A stretch of 7,068 bases of DNA from an uncultured Actinomycetes bacterium (GTDB lineage: Bacteria > Actinomycetota > Acidimicrobiia > Acidimicrobiales > Microtrichaceae): NCBI GenBank assembly GCA_903941145.1, contig CAJANQ010000245.1:1-7068 (forward strand), written 5' to 3'. The position numbers and the translations under genes were made by a program. Position 1 is the first letter of the stretch. Every line of letters starts with the position of its first letter. Of the stretch, positions 1 to 6,688 are shown one piece after another. A model generated the notes under the pieces. It was not told where the DNA came from. It saw only the letters and a list, made by a program, of their open reading frames with translations, and searched no databases.

Positions 1-1053
1 CACCACGACCCCGATGCCGACCAGCAGCGCGAAGTAGCCCCGGTGCGTCCACCGCGTGAGCAGCGCTGCGACGGCGGCCAGGCCGGGCAGGGCGAACGAG
101 AGGGCGAGCGCCGGCACCGCCTGGGTCATCGTGACGGCAGGGGCGATCCACGCACCGAGGGCGTCGCGGCCGTAGAAGAACCAGTAGCCCAGCCCCCGGA
201 GGACCTCGGTGGCCGACGACGCGTTGGCGACGGTCCGGTAGGTCTCGGTGTAGCGGAGGATCGGGATGCCGTACCGGCCTTGGATGCTCAGGCCCGCCAT
301 CCACCACAGCGAGGTCAGGAGCGTGAGCGAGCCCATGCGCAGTGCCGTGCCGACCAGTCGGCGCGACGTCACCTCCCGGGTCACGAACGTGGCGTACAGG
401 GCCCACACGACGGGCGCCACCATCACGAGCAGCAGACTGGTCGCGTTGACCCCGCCGACGGTGAGCGTGACGAGCGCGAACCAGGCGGCAGAGCGCCAGT
501 CCCCCCTGCGCAGCCCGCGTGCCATGAGGCCGACCAGCCACGGGAGTCCGGCAAAGGGGAGCAGGATCACCGAGATGCGGGCGCCGTAGTCGAGCAGGTA
601 CGGGCTGAGCGCGTAGGCGAACGCCGCGACGGTGGCCCCGGTTCCCACCCAGCGCAGTTCCTTCAGCATGAACCGGACGCCCAGACCCGCGCCCAGGATG
701 ATCGTGCCGAGCCAGATCCGCTGCGCCACCCAGTCGGGGACCCCGACCGTCTCCATCAGCCAGTAGTACGGACCGAGCGGCCAGAGGTAGCCGATGTTCT
801 GGTGGGTGACGGTGCCGAGGCCCACGTTCGGGTCCCACATCCACGCCGCCCGCGACAGCAGCCGGGCCGGGTCCAGGTACAGGTAGGACTTGGTGTCGGC
901 GCCGACCCGACCGGGCCGGGTCAGGAGCAGCGGGACGTACGAGACCAGGACCAGCAGCACCACGCCGAGGTCGGGGACGCGACGGCGCCGCTCCAGCCGC
1001 TCGCGGTGCCGACGGCGGACCACGGGCTCGACGTCGATGGTCTCGTCGCTCAC
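1..1053 (-). CDS. AftD-like GT-C arabinofuranosyltransferase (DUF3367 type), N-terminal part, truncated by window edge
   Basis: The 351 codons read on the minus strand are open throughout and run off the left edge, so this is a 5' partial gene. An Arg-rich cytoplasmic N-terminus (residues 13-25) is followed by a membrane segment (about 29-45). Next comes an extracytoplasmic loop with GADTKSYLYLDP (51-62), then RAAWMWDPNVGLGTVTHQNIGYLWPLGP and later DWVAQRIWLG. I recall this order of motifs from mycobacterial AftD, a GT-C enzyme that transfers arabinofuranose from a decaprenyl-phosphate donor to cell-wall arabinan. The loop-1 acidic residue D53 sits where GT-C enzymes carry their catalytic acid. 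Several further membrane segments follow, as expected. Full-length family members are far longer (well over 1000 residues), with C-terminal carbohydrate-binding modules that would lie outside the window. An in-frame TAG lies 12 bases upstream of the GTG, so the start is tightly fixed. The family assignment is good; the arabinose specificity is inferred and uncertain outside mycolic-acid bacteria. Confidence 0.85.
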   Translation of the reverse strand, partial: MSDETIDVEPVVRRRHRERLERRRRVPDLGVVLLVLVSYVPLLLTRPGRVGADTKSYLYLDPARLLSRAAWMWDPNVGLGTVTHQNIGYLWPLGPYYWLMETVGVPDWVAQRIWLGTIILGAGLGVRFMLKELRWVGTGATVAAFAYALSPYLLDYGARISVILLPFAGLPWLVGLMARGLRRGDWRSAAWFALVTLTVGGVNATSLLLVMVAPVVWALYATFVTREVTSRRLVGTALRMGSLTLLTSLWWMAGLSIQGRYGIPILRYTETYRTVANASSATEVLRGLGYWFFYGRDALGAWIAPAVTMTQAVPALALSFALPGLAAVAALLTRWTHRGYFALLVGIGVVV

Positions 1054-1062
1054 TCCCGGCCG

Positions 1063-1068
1063 AATCTA
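1063..1068 (-). promoter_or_regulatory. Putative -10 element (TAGATT) of a leaderless promoter for the AftD-like gene
   Basis: Read on the minus strand, TAGATT lies 9 bases before the GTG start at 1053 and fits the actinobacterial TANNNT -10 pattern. With transcription starting at or a few bases before the GTG, the message would have almost no 5' leader. GGGA directly abuts the GTG, too close to serve as a Shine-Dalgarno site. No recognisable -35 box is present. The TAG of this hexamer is also the in-frame stop that limits the gene's 5' end. Confidence 0.45.
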
Positions 1069-1079
1069 GTGGTGGTGTT

Positions 1080-1093
1080 CCCCGCCGTCGGGG
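1080..1093. repeat. Short inverted repeat in the divergent spacer
   Basis: CCCCG, four bases, then CGGGG form a 5-bp stem in the 64-base gap between the AftD-like gene and the double acyltransferase gene. It sits between the two putative -10 elements, so a regulator bound here could affect both promoters. In DNA this GC-rich, such a repeat arises easily by chance, and no regulator is known. Confidence 0.25.
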
Positions 1094-1104
1094 CACCGCA
1101 TCGG

Positions 1105-1110
1105 TACGCT
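1105..1110 (+). promoter_or_regulatory. Putative -10 element (TACGCT) of a leaderless promoter for the double acyltransferase gene
   Basis: TACGCT fits TANNNT and is followed by 7 bases and then the GTG start at 1118, the spacing expected if transcription begins at the start codon itself. There is no purine-rich ribosome-binding site between them (GCGGCCC only). No clear -35 box is seen at 16-18 bases upstream. Confidence 0.5.
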
Positions 1111-1117
1111 GCGGCCC

Positions 1118-3397
1118 GTGCCGGAGCCCGCAGGACCGCAGTACCGGGCGTTCGGTCTGGACGTCGCCCGGGTGCTCGCCGCAGTCGGGGTCGTCGTCAC
1201 CCACGTGGCCTTCGCAACCGGCGTCGTGAACCCGCTCCGCTGGTCCTCGCCGCTGCGTGACCTGCTGCCCCGCCTCGACGTGGGCGTCAGCATCTTCTTC
1301 GTGCTGTCGGGGCTGCTGGTGGCGCGACCGTTCGTGCGGTCCGTCCTCGGCGACGCGCCGGCCCCGGCGCTCGGGGACTACGTGCGTCGGCGTGCGTCGC
1401 GGATCTACCCCGTGTACCTGTTCGTGCTGGTGTTCGTCGTCGTGGCGTCGGGGGCCGGTGGCCGTGGGCCGGCGCAGCTGGCCGCCGACGCCCTCCTGGT
1501 GCACGTCTACGTGCCCCGGTGGGCCATCGGGCCGATCACCCAGTCGTGGACGCTGTCCACCGAGATCGCGTTCTATGCGTTCCTGCCGCTGTGGTTCGGC
1601 GCGTCGAGGTCGGTCTTCGAGCGACGAGGCACGGACCGGGCCGCCCGCGTGCGGTGGACCGCCGCCGGCCTTGCCGTCTGGGTGCTGGTGGCGCTCGTCT
1701 GGCGGCTCGGGGTGCTCGCGGTCACGCCGCAGTTCGAGCTTGGACGCCCAGGCATGGTCGACACCCGTGGAGCGCTGCTGACCTGGCTGCCCAACCACCT
1801 CGACGAGTTCGCGGTCGGTGTCGGCCTGGCCCTCTGGATCCAGAGCGGCAGGGCCAGGGCGATGCCGCTCGCCGCCCGGCTGGGGACCTACGCCGTCGGT
1901 GCGGCTGCGCTCTGGACGGCGTCGACGGCCCTGGGGCTCCCGCCGGTGTTCACCGGGTTCGACGGGCCACAGACGGTGGGCCGCCACCTCCTGTTCGTGG
2001 TGTGCGCCGCCGCTGTGGTCGCGCCGTCCGCCCTGGCCGGGCAGCCGCGACGGTCGGGCCCGGCGTGGACGCCGCCGGCCTGGGCCGGGACCGCCGTCAC
2101 CGGAGCAGCGCTTGGTTCGTACGGTCTGTACCTGTGGCACCAGTGGGTGACGGACGAGTGGTTCCGGGCCCGCGGCCTGCGTGACTTCGTGGCGCCGTTC
2201 CCGACCGTCCTGGCCGTGGTGCTGGTGGTGGGCACCGTGCTGGCCGCCCTGACCTACTGGCTGGTCGAACGACCGTCCGAGCTGCTGGCCACCGGCCGGG
2301 GCGGGGTCGAGGCCCGACCGCCGCGACAGCTCGGTCCGGTGCCGGCGCTCGACGGGCTCCGCGGTCTGTCGATCCTCGCGGTGCTGGCCACCCACGTCGT
2401 CTTCCTCGACGGCGGCCGGGACCGGTTCAGCCTCCCGGGCGGGTTCTTGGGCGTCGACGTGTTCCTGGCCCTCTCGGGGTTCCTGATCGGCCTGGTGCTG
2501 CTGCGCGAGGTGGACGCGTCGGGGACGCTGGACGGGAAGGACTTTGCCCGTCGGCGGGCGCGCCGCCTGTACCCGCCGCTCGTCGTGTTCCTGGTGGTGG
2601 AGGGGCTCGTCGCCGTGCTGTTCGTGGGCACCGCGCTGCGGGAACAGGGGTTGCAGAGCCTGCTGTCGTTGACCTTTACGGCCAACTGGCAGCTCACGTT
2701 CGGCCACCAGCCGCCCTTCGCGCTGGTCCACCTGTGGTCGCTCGCGCTCGAAGGCCAGTTCTACGTCCTCCTGGCGGTGGGGGTGTGGGCCCTGCGCAAG
2801 CGCCTCGGCCGCCCCGACCGTCTGGTGGCCTGGTGCGTGGTCGGTGCTGCGGCAGTTGCGCTCTGGCGGCTCTGGCTGCTGCGGCAGGGCGCGTCGCTCC
2901 CGGCGCTCTACGAGCGGACCGACGCCCGGCTCGACTCGCTCCTGCTCGGCCTCGCCGCCGCGTTCGTCTGGCGGAGCCGGTTGACCTCCTCGGCCCGGCT
3001 CCGTGCAGCGGGTCTGGGCGGCCTGCTCGTGCTCGGCGTCTGCTGGGTGGTCGCCCGGCCGACGTCGGAGTGGCTCTACATGGGTGGCTTCACGGTCGTC
3101 GCAGCGGCTGCGGCGTTGGCGGTGGCCGCCGCCGCGACCGGCGACGGCCCGGTCGCCCGGCTGGGCAACCTGCGGGCGCTTCGCTGGGTAGGGATGATCT
3201 CGTTCTCGCTGTACCTCTGGCACCTGCCGGTCTACCTGTGGGTGGTCGACCTGATGCCCCGTGCGCCGCTGGCGCTGAAGGTCGCCGTGGCGGTGCCGGC
3301 GTCGTTCCTGGCCGGATGGCTGGGCTTCGTCCTGGTCGAACGGCGGGTGCTCGCCACGTGGCGACGGTCCACGGACGAACCCGTACCCACGACCTAG
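1118..3397 (+). CDS. Tandem double-domain acyltransferase 3 (OafA/YrhL-like) membrane protein
   Basis: This 759-residue multipass membrane protein holds two full acyltransferase-3 domains, whereas the usual family member has one of about 350-400 residues. Domain 1 (about 8-388) has R18-x10-H29, FFVLSGLLVARPF, RRRASRIYP (90-98), QSWTLSTEIAFY (142-153), a late SYGLYLWHQW with H341, and ends at YWLVERPSE (380-388). A linker of about 20 residues follows. Domain 2 (about 408-750) has ALDGLRGLSILAVLATH with R415-x10-H426, FLGVDVFLALSGFLIG, RRRARRLYP (478-486), HLWSLALEGQFY (538-549) and SFSLYLWHLP with H702. AT3 proteins move acyl groups (acetyl, succinyl and others) across the membrane onto sugars; the R-x10-H pair is the recognised essential motif and is intact in both halves. 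Domain 2 resembles OafA/YrhL more closely than domain 1, so fusion of diverged paralogues seems likelier than recent duplication. No SGNH domain is attached. The acyl donor and the glycan acceptor are unknown. Confidence 0.93.
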   Translation: MPEPAGPQYRAFGLDVARVLAAVGVVVTHVAFATGVVNPLRWSSPLRDLLPRLDVGVSIFFVLSGLLVARPFVRSVLGDAPAPALGDYVRRRASRIYPVYLFVLVFVVVASGAGGRGPAQLAADALLVHVYVPRWAIGPITQSWTLSTEIAFYAFLPLWFGASRSVFERRGTDRAARVRWTAAGLAVWVLVALVWRLGVLAVTPQFELGRPGMVDTRGALLTWLPNHLDEFAVGVGLALWIQSGRARAMPLAARLGTYAVGAAALWTASTALGLPPVFTGFDGPQTVGRHLLFVVCAAAVVAPSALAGQPRRSGPAWTPPAWAGTAVTGAALGSYGLYLWHQWVTDEWFRARGLRDFVAPFPTVLAVVLVVGTVLAALTYWLVERPSELLATGRGGVEARPPRQLGPVPALDGLRGLSILAVLATHVVFLDGGRDRFSLPGGFLGVDVFLALSGFLIGLVLLREVDASGTLDGKDFARRRARRLYPPLVVFLVVEGLVAVLFVGTALREQGLQSLLSLTFTANWQLTFGHQPPFALVHLWSLALEGQFYVLLAVGVWALRKRLGRPDRLVAWCVVGAAAVALWRLWLLRQGASLPALYERTDARLDSLLLGLAAAFVWRSRLTSSARLRAAGLGGLLVLGVCWVVARPTSEWLYMGGFTVVAAAAALAVAAAATGDGPVARLGNLRALRWVGMISFSLYLWHLPVYLWVVDLMPRAPLALKVAVAVPASFLAGWLGFVLVERRVLATWRRSTDEPVPTT

Positions 3398-3400
3398 GTT
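3395..3400 (+). promoter_or_regulatory. Putative -10 element (TAGGTT) overlapping the stop codon of the acyltransferase gene
   Basis: TAGGTT fits TANNNT and ends 6 bases before the GTG at 3407, placing its last T at -7 if transcription starts on the GTG. Its first three bases are the TAG stop codon of the upstream gene. The only purine run before the GTG (GGG at 3401-3403) is too close to act as a normal ribosome-binding site. The element could give the downstream gene pair its own leaderless transcript in addition to read-through. Confidence 0.5.
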
Positions 3401-3406
3401 GGGCCG

Positions 3407-4897
3407 GTGGACGACCGACAGCGCGCGCCCTGGTACCGCGACCCGGCCGCCTGGTCCGTCGCCGGCCTCGCGGTCGTCGTCCGGCTGGCCTGGGTGGCCT
3501 TCGGCATGCGGACCCCCAGGGCGCTCGCCGACCCGGCGATCTACCTGTACTCGGCACTCCAGGTCGCCTGCGGCCGGGGCTACGTGGCGCTCTCGGGCGC
3601 GCCGTGCGCCGTGACCGACACCCCGCACCCCACCTCGTACTACCCGCCGGGCTACCCGCTCTACCTCGGGGTGCAGCAGTGGGTCCTCAAGCAGGTCGGA
3701 CTGGGTTCGCACACGCTCGGCGTGACCGGCGTCGTACAGTCGCTCATGGGCGGCGTGGCCGTGCTCGCGGTGTTCGTGGTTGGTCGCCGGCTTGGCGGCC
3801 GCGCCGTAGGACTCGCCGCCGCGGTCGTCCTGGCGTTCTGGCCGAACCTGGTCGTCTACTCGGGCCTCCTGCTCTCCGAGACGCTCTTCATCACGGCGTT
3901 CGCGGTGTCGCTCGCCGCGGTCCTCACCATGAACGACCAGGCCCGCTGGCACTGGGGACGTGCGGTGCTGGCGGGTGCGTCCTTTGGTCTGGCGTGCATG
4001 GTCAGGCCCCAGGTCCTGCTGACCCTTCCTGCGTTGGCGCTGGCCTGGGCCGTGTGCCGGACCGGTTGGCGCCAGGTGCTGGCCCGTTCTGCCGTGCTCG
4101 GCGTGGGTGTCCTGGTCATCGCTGCCCCGTGGGCCGTCCGGAACCACGCCGTGTTCGGGGCGTTCGTGCCGTTCAGCACCAACGGCGGCGACAACCTCTG
4201 CGTCGGGTTCCACCCCGGTGCGAACGGCCGGTTCGCCATCCCCGAGTACTGCGACACGGGCGAGTTCTACACGGACAGCGCGGCCGCCGAGCTGCGTCGC
4301 GACAAGGAGACACGGAAGCGCGCGATCAACTGGATCCGCTCGAACCCCGGAGAGCTCCCGGCGCTGAGCGCCAAGAAGCTGTGGGCGACCTACCGGACCG
4401 ACGCCGACGGCCTGTACGCCGCGGTGTCGTTCGGGTCGGACCAGTTCCTGGGCAGCAGCTACCGGACGGCGCAGCACGTCGTCGACGTGGTGTGGGGCGT
4501 CCTGCTCGCGGCCGCGTTGCTGGGGCTGGGACTCACCATGGTCCGGGGGTGGGGACGTCGAAGGGTCGACCCGACGGCGGTGTGCATCGTGCTGGCCACG
4601 CTGGCCGGCGCCGTCGTCCCGGTCCTGTTCTTCGGCGACCCTCGCTTCAAGCTCGGGCTCGCCCCGCTGGTCGCCGTGCTGGCCGGCGTCACTCTCACGG
4701 TGGGCCGGCGCTGGCCCGAACCGGTCGAGCACCTGGCCCCGGAGCCGGACGCCGCCGACGTCCTCGAGGAGGTCGCGCTCACCGGACAGCTGCCGGTGGT
4801 CGTCGCCCAGCAGGCCGGCCCTGACGCCTACTTCACCGCGCCGTCCTCGGCCGCGTCCACCGCACCGTCCACCGACGACCAGGGCGGCGAACAGTGA
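3407..4897 (+). CDS. GT39/ArnT-like GT-C glycosyltransferase (lipid-linked sugar donor)
   Basis: This 496-residue polytopic membrane protein has the hallmarks of the PMT/ArnT-like GT-C group. After membrane segment 1 (about 15-34), an outer loop carries D42-x3-Y46, where the catalytic acid is expected, and PPGYPLY (80-86). SETLF with E158 and MVRPQ with R200 follow. APWAVRNHAVFGAFVPFSTNGG (240-261) is the usual signature at the second large outer loop. Three C-terminal membrane segments lie at about 357-436, then a hydrophilic acidic and Ser/Thr/Ala-rich tail of about 60 residues (437-496). Such enzymes transfer a sugar from polyprenyl phosphate to a glycan, lipid or protein on the outer face of the membrane. 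Two Cys pairs, C55/C67 and C265/C282, fall in predicted outer loops and could form disulfides. The gene starts 9 bases after the acyltransferase stop and overlaps the next gene by 4 bases. Sugar and acceptor cannot be assigned; the polyprenyl-phosphate mannose synthase-like gene downstream makes mannose plausible. Confidence 0.88.
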   Translation: MDDRQRAPWYRDPAAWSVAGLAVVVRLAWVAFGMRTPRALADPAIYLYSALQVACGRGYVALSGAPCAVTDTPHPTSYYPPGYPLYLGVQQWVLKQVGLGSHTLGVTGVVQSLMGGVAVLAVFVVGRRLGGRAVGLAAAVVLAFWPNLVVYSGLLLSETLFITAFAVSLAAVLTMNDQARWHWGRAVLAGASFGLACMVRPQVLLTLPALALAWAVCRTGWRQVLARSAVLGVGVLVIAAPWAVRNHAVFGAFVPFSTNGGDNLCVGFHPGANGRFAIPEYCDTGEFYTDSAAAELRRDKETRKRAINWIRSNPGELPALSAKKLWATYRTDADGLYAAVSFGSDQFLGSSYRTAQHVVDVVWGVLLAAALLGLGLTMVRGWGRRRVDPTAVCIVLATLAGAVVPVLFFGDPRFKLGLAPLVAVLAGVTLTVGRRWPEPVEHLAPEPDAADVLEEVALTGQLPVVVAQQAGPDAYFTAPSSAASTAPSTDDQGGEQ

Positions 4898-6612
4898 CCG
4901 GTACCGCCGAGGTCGACGCCCCGGTCGGAGAGGTCCCGGCCCCGGGCCGTGCTCCTTGGACCGCTGCCGACTGGGTCTGTCTGGGGATCGTCGCCGTGTC
5001 GCTCCTGCTCCCGGTGTGGGGGCTGCTGCGCTACCAGGGACCGCCGATGGAGGAGGGCTTCATGCTCACCTTCCCCGAGCGCATCCTCCGGGGGGACTAC
5101 CCCCACCGTGACTTCCTGCACCTCTACGGGCCCGGCTCCCTGTGGGTGCTCGCCGCCGTCTACAGGGTGTTCGGCGTCGACCTGACCGTCGAGCGCATGG
5201 TGGGCCTGGTCCAGCACGCCCTCGTCGCCTACGGCCTCTTCGCGGTGCTCCGGCCGTGGGGCCGGCGGATCGCGACGTCCGGTGCCGTGGTGTCGGTCGT
5301 CATCCTGATCGGGCCGCTCGGACTGTCGGCCATGGCGTGGAACGGCGCCCTGGCCCTTGGCATCTGGGGAGTCGCCGTCGGCGCCTGGGCCGTGCGCAGC
5401 GAGGACGACCGCCGGGCCAGGCGGCTGGGGGCATGCTCCGGGCTGCTGTTCGCCGGTGCGCTGCTGTACCGGCCCGACATGGTGCTCGCCGTGGGGCTGG
5501 CGTTCTTGGCGCTGGTGCTGACCGTCGCCGCCGGCCGTCGGCGGCCGATGGTCGTGGGGCTGGTGGCCGGTCTGCTCCTGTACGTTCCCCACCTGCTGCT
5601 GGCCGGGCCCTCGGCCGCGTTCCGGGGCATGTTCCTCGAGCCGGTGTTCGAGCTGCGCGGCGGCCGTGCGCTCCCTGTGCCGCCGTCGTGGGGCCAGACC
5701 GACGGGTTCCTTCAGCGGGCGGGAGAGCTCCGCATGACCGGCTGGCCGTTCCCCATGCTGGCCGTCCCGAACCAGATCTTCCTCTGGTTCTTCCTGGTCC
5801 CCCTGTCCTGCGCGCTCGTCGTGCTGGTGGGGTGGCGGCTTCGGAAGGCCGAGCCGGGCTCGGACCGGGCCATCTCCTTCTGGCCGGCAGCGCTGTTCGG
5901 AGCGGCCCTGGTCCAGCAGGCGTTCCAGCGCCCCGACACCGCCCACCTGTCCTGGGTCACCGGCATCACGTTCCCGCTCAGCATTGCTGCGCTCTCGTGG
6001 CTGGTCGCCCGGAAGTGGCCGAAGCTCGACGACGGCCGGGCCCAGCTGGTGGGCGTCACCGCGGTCGCCGTCGTGCTGCTGGTCGTCATCCCGTTCTACC
6101 CGGTGCGGACCTACGTGGACCTGGTGGGCCAGACCTTCGGCCAGAACCGGTTCGGCTACCCCGTGACCCATGACGGCCGGACGTTCTACTTCGGCAGCCC
6201 GAACGGCGCAGCGGACGCCCAGGCCGTGGTCGACACGCTCGCAGAGAGGTCCCGGCCCGGCGAGCGGCTGATCGTCGGCACCTCCGACCTGTCGCGGACC
6301 AACTACAGCGACGCGTTCTTCTACTACCTGTTCCCCGAGCTGGTCCCGGGCACCCGGTACATCGAGATGGACCCGGTCCTGGCCGACGGCGACGACTCGG
6401 CCCTGCCCGGAGAGCTCAGGAAGAACGACTGGCTCGTGCTGTCGAGCGCCTGGAAGGACTGGACCGAGCCGAACGACTCGGCCAACGGGCGGAGCCAGGC
6501 TGCGAACAAGGTCGTGGCGGCCGAGTACTGCCCCGTGAGGGCCACTCCGACGTTCTCGCTCTACCGGCACCGGACCGACGGGGCGCCGTGCCCTCCGGCC
6601 CAGGCCCCGTAG
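4894..6612 (+). CDS. Predicted GT-C-like membrane glycosyltransferase with a C-terminal extracytoplasmic domain
   Basis: I do not recognise a named family for this 572-residue protein, but its layout is that of a GT-C glycosyltransferase. Membrane segment 1 is at about 27-45. It is followed by an outer loop with the acidic pair E53/E54, then LRGDYPHRDFLHLYGPG (65-81) with D73, resembling the loop-1 region of many GT39-like proteins. Roughly eight to ten more membrane segments extend to about 404. Residues 405-572 form a soluble domain, predicted to lie outside, with an alternating strand/helix look and a possible disulfide pair, C546/C566. The GTG start overlaps the previous gene's TGA in a GTGA quadruplet, so translational coupling is likely. 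AGGG at 4881-4884, 9 bases before the GTG, could be a weak ribosome-binding site. Unlike the other four genes, no TANNNT element precedes it, consistent with co-transcription with the previous gene. An alternative reading is a non-catalytic membrane partner of the upstream enzyme. Confidence 0.85.
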   Translation: MTGTAEVDAPVGEVPAPGRAPWTAADWVCLGIVAVSLLLPVWGLLRYQGPPMEEGFMLTFPERILRGDYPHRDFLHLYGPGSLWVLAAVYRVFGVDLTVERMVGLVQHALVAYGLFAVLRPWGRRIATSGAVVSVVILIGPLGLSAMAWNGALALGIWGVAVGAWAVRSEDDRRARRLGACSGLLFAGALLYRPDMVLAVGLAFLALVLTVAAGRRRPMVVGLVAGLLLYVPHLLLAGPSAAFRGMFLEPVFELRGGRALPVPPSWGQTDGFLQRAGELRMTGWPFPMLAVPNQIFLWFFLVPLSCALVVLVGWRLRKAEPGSDRAISFWPAALFGAALVQQAFQRPDTAHLSWVTGITFPLSIAALSWLVARKWPKLDDGRAQLVGVTAVAVVLLVVIPFYPVRTYVDLVGQTFGQNRFGYPVTHDGRTFYFGSPNGAADAQAVVDTLAERSRPGERLIVGTSDLSRTNYSDAFFYYLFPELVPGTRYIEMDPVLADGDDSALPGELRKNDWLVLSSAWKDWTEPNDSANGRSQAANKVVAAEYCPVRATPTFSLYRHRTDGAPCPPAQAP

Positions 6613-6646
6613 CGCAGCCGGAGCAGGCGCTCAGCAGCGGCCCGGC

Positions 6647-6656
6647 CGGTGCACCG
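6647..6656. repeat. 10-bp perfect palindrome CGGTGCACCG upstream of the GT2 gene
   Basis: CGGTGCACCG is its own reverse complement and covers about -42 to -33 relative to the putative transcription start at 6689, where the -35 contact region would be. It could be an operator. Palindromes of this length are expected a few times in a GC-rich window of this size, so the position is more suggestive than the sequence. The 76-base spacer (6613-6688) shows no hairpin followed by a T-run, so no intrinsic terminator is called. Confidence 0.25.
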
Positions 6657-6676
6657 CACTGGTTGTGGGTGGTCAG

Positions 6677-6682
6677 TATCCT
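6677..6682 (+). promoter_or_regulatory. Putative -10 element (TATCCT) of a leaderless promoter for the GT2 gene
   Basis: TATCCT is followed by 6 bases and then the GTG at 6689, so its last T is at -7 if the message begins on the start codon. The bases between (TTCCGG) contain no ribosome-binding site. No TTGACA-like -35 box is seen at the usual distance. This is the best match to the -10 consensus in the window. Confidence 0.5.
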
Positions 6683-6688
6683 TTCCGG

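Noticed and set aside
43..1260. Long plus-strand open frame of 405 codons covering the left end
   Set aside because: It lies antisense to the AftD-like gene, and its product is Arg/Gly/Gln/His-rich with no membrane or domain signal. This is the usual antisense shadow of a GC-rich gene. It also runs into the start of the acyltransferase gene in another frame.
1118..3397. Possibility that the double acyltransferase is two genes with a missed boundary
   Set aside because: No stop, ribosome-binding site or TANNNT-GTG layout appears near the junction at codons 388-408, and the frame is continuous through a plausible Arg/Gly/Pro linker. I treat it as a true fusion, subject to sequencing accuracy.
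2734..4824. Very long plus-strand open frame of 696 codons spanning two genes
   Set aside because: It overlaps the second half of the double acyltransferase and nearly all of the GT39-like gene in a different frame from both. Its product is Arg/Gly/Pro/Ala-rich with no recognisable motif, whereas the overlapped frames carry clear family motifs. The length reflects stop scarcity in GC-rich DNA.
5142..6173. Plus-strand open frame of 343 codons inside the second GT-C-like gene
   Set aside because: It is an out-of-frame shadow with Arg/Gly/Ala/Pro-rich composition. The overlapped frame gives a coherent polytopic membrane protein.
4828..6570. Long minus-strand open frame of 580 codons
   Set aside because: It is antisense to almost the whole second GT-C-like gene. 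The product is rich in His, Gln, Arg, Glu and Gly, with low-complexity runs and no domain signature. I considered an overlapping antisense gene but saw no start signal or neighbour to support it.
6613..6660. Possible intrinsic terminator after the second GT-C-like gene
   Set aside because: GCCGG at 6617-6621 could pair with CCGGC at 6642-6646, but the loop is about 20 bases and no T-run follows. This is too weak to call.
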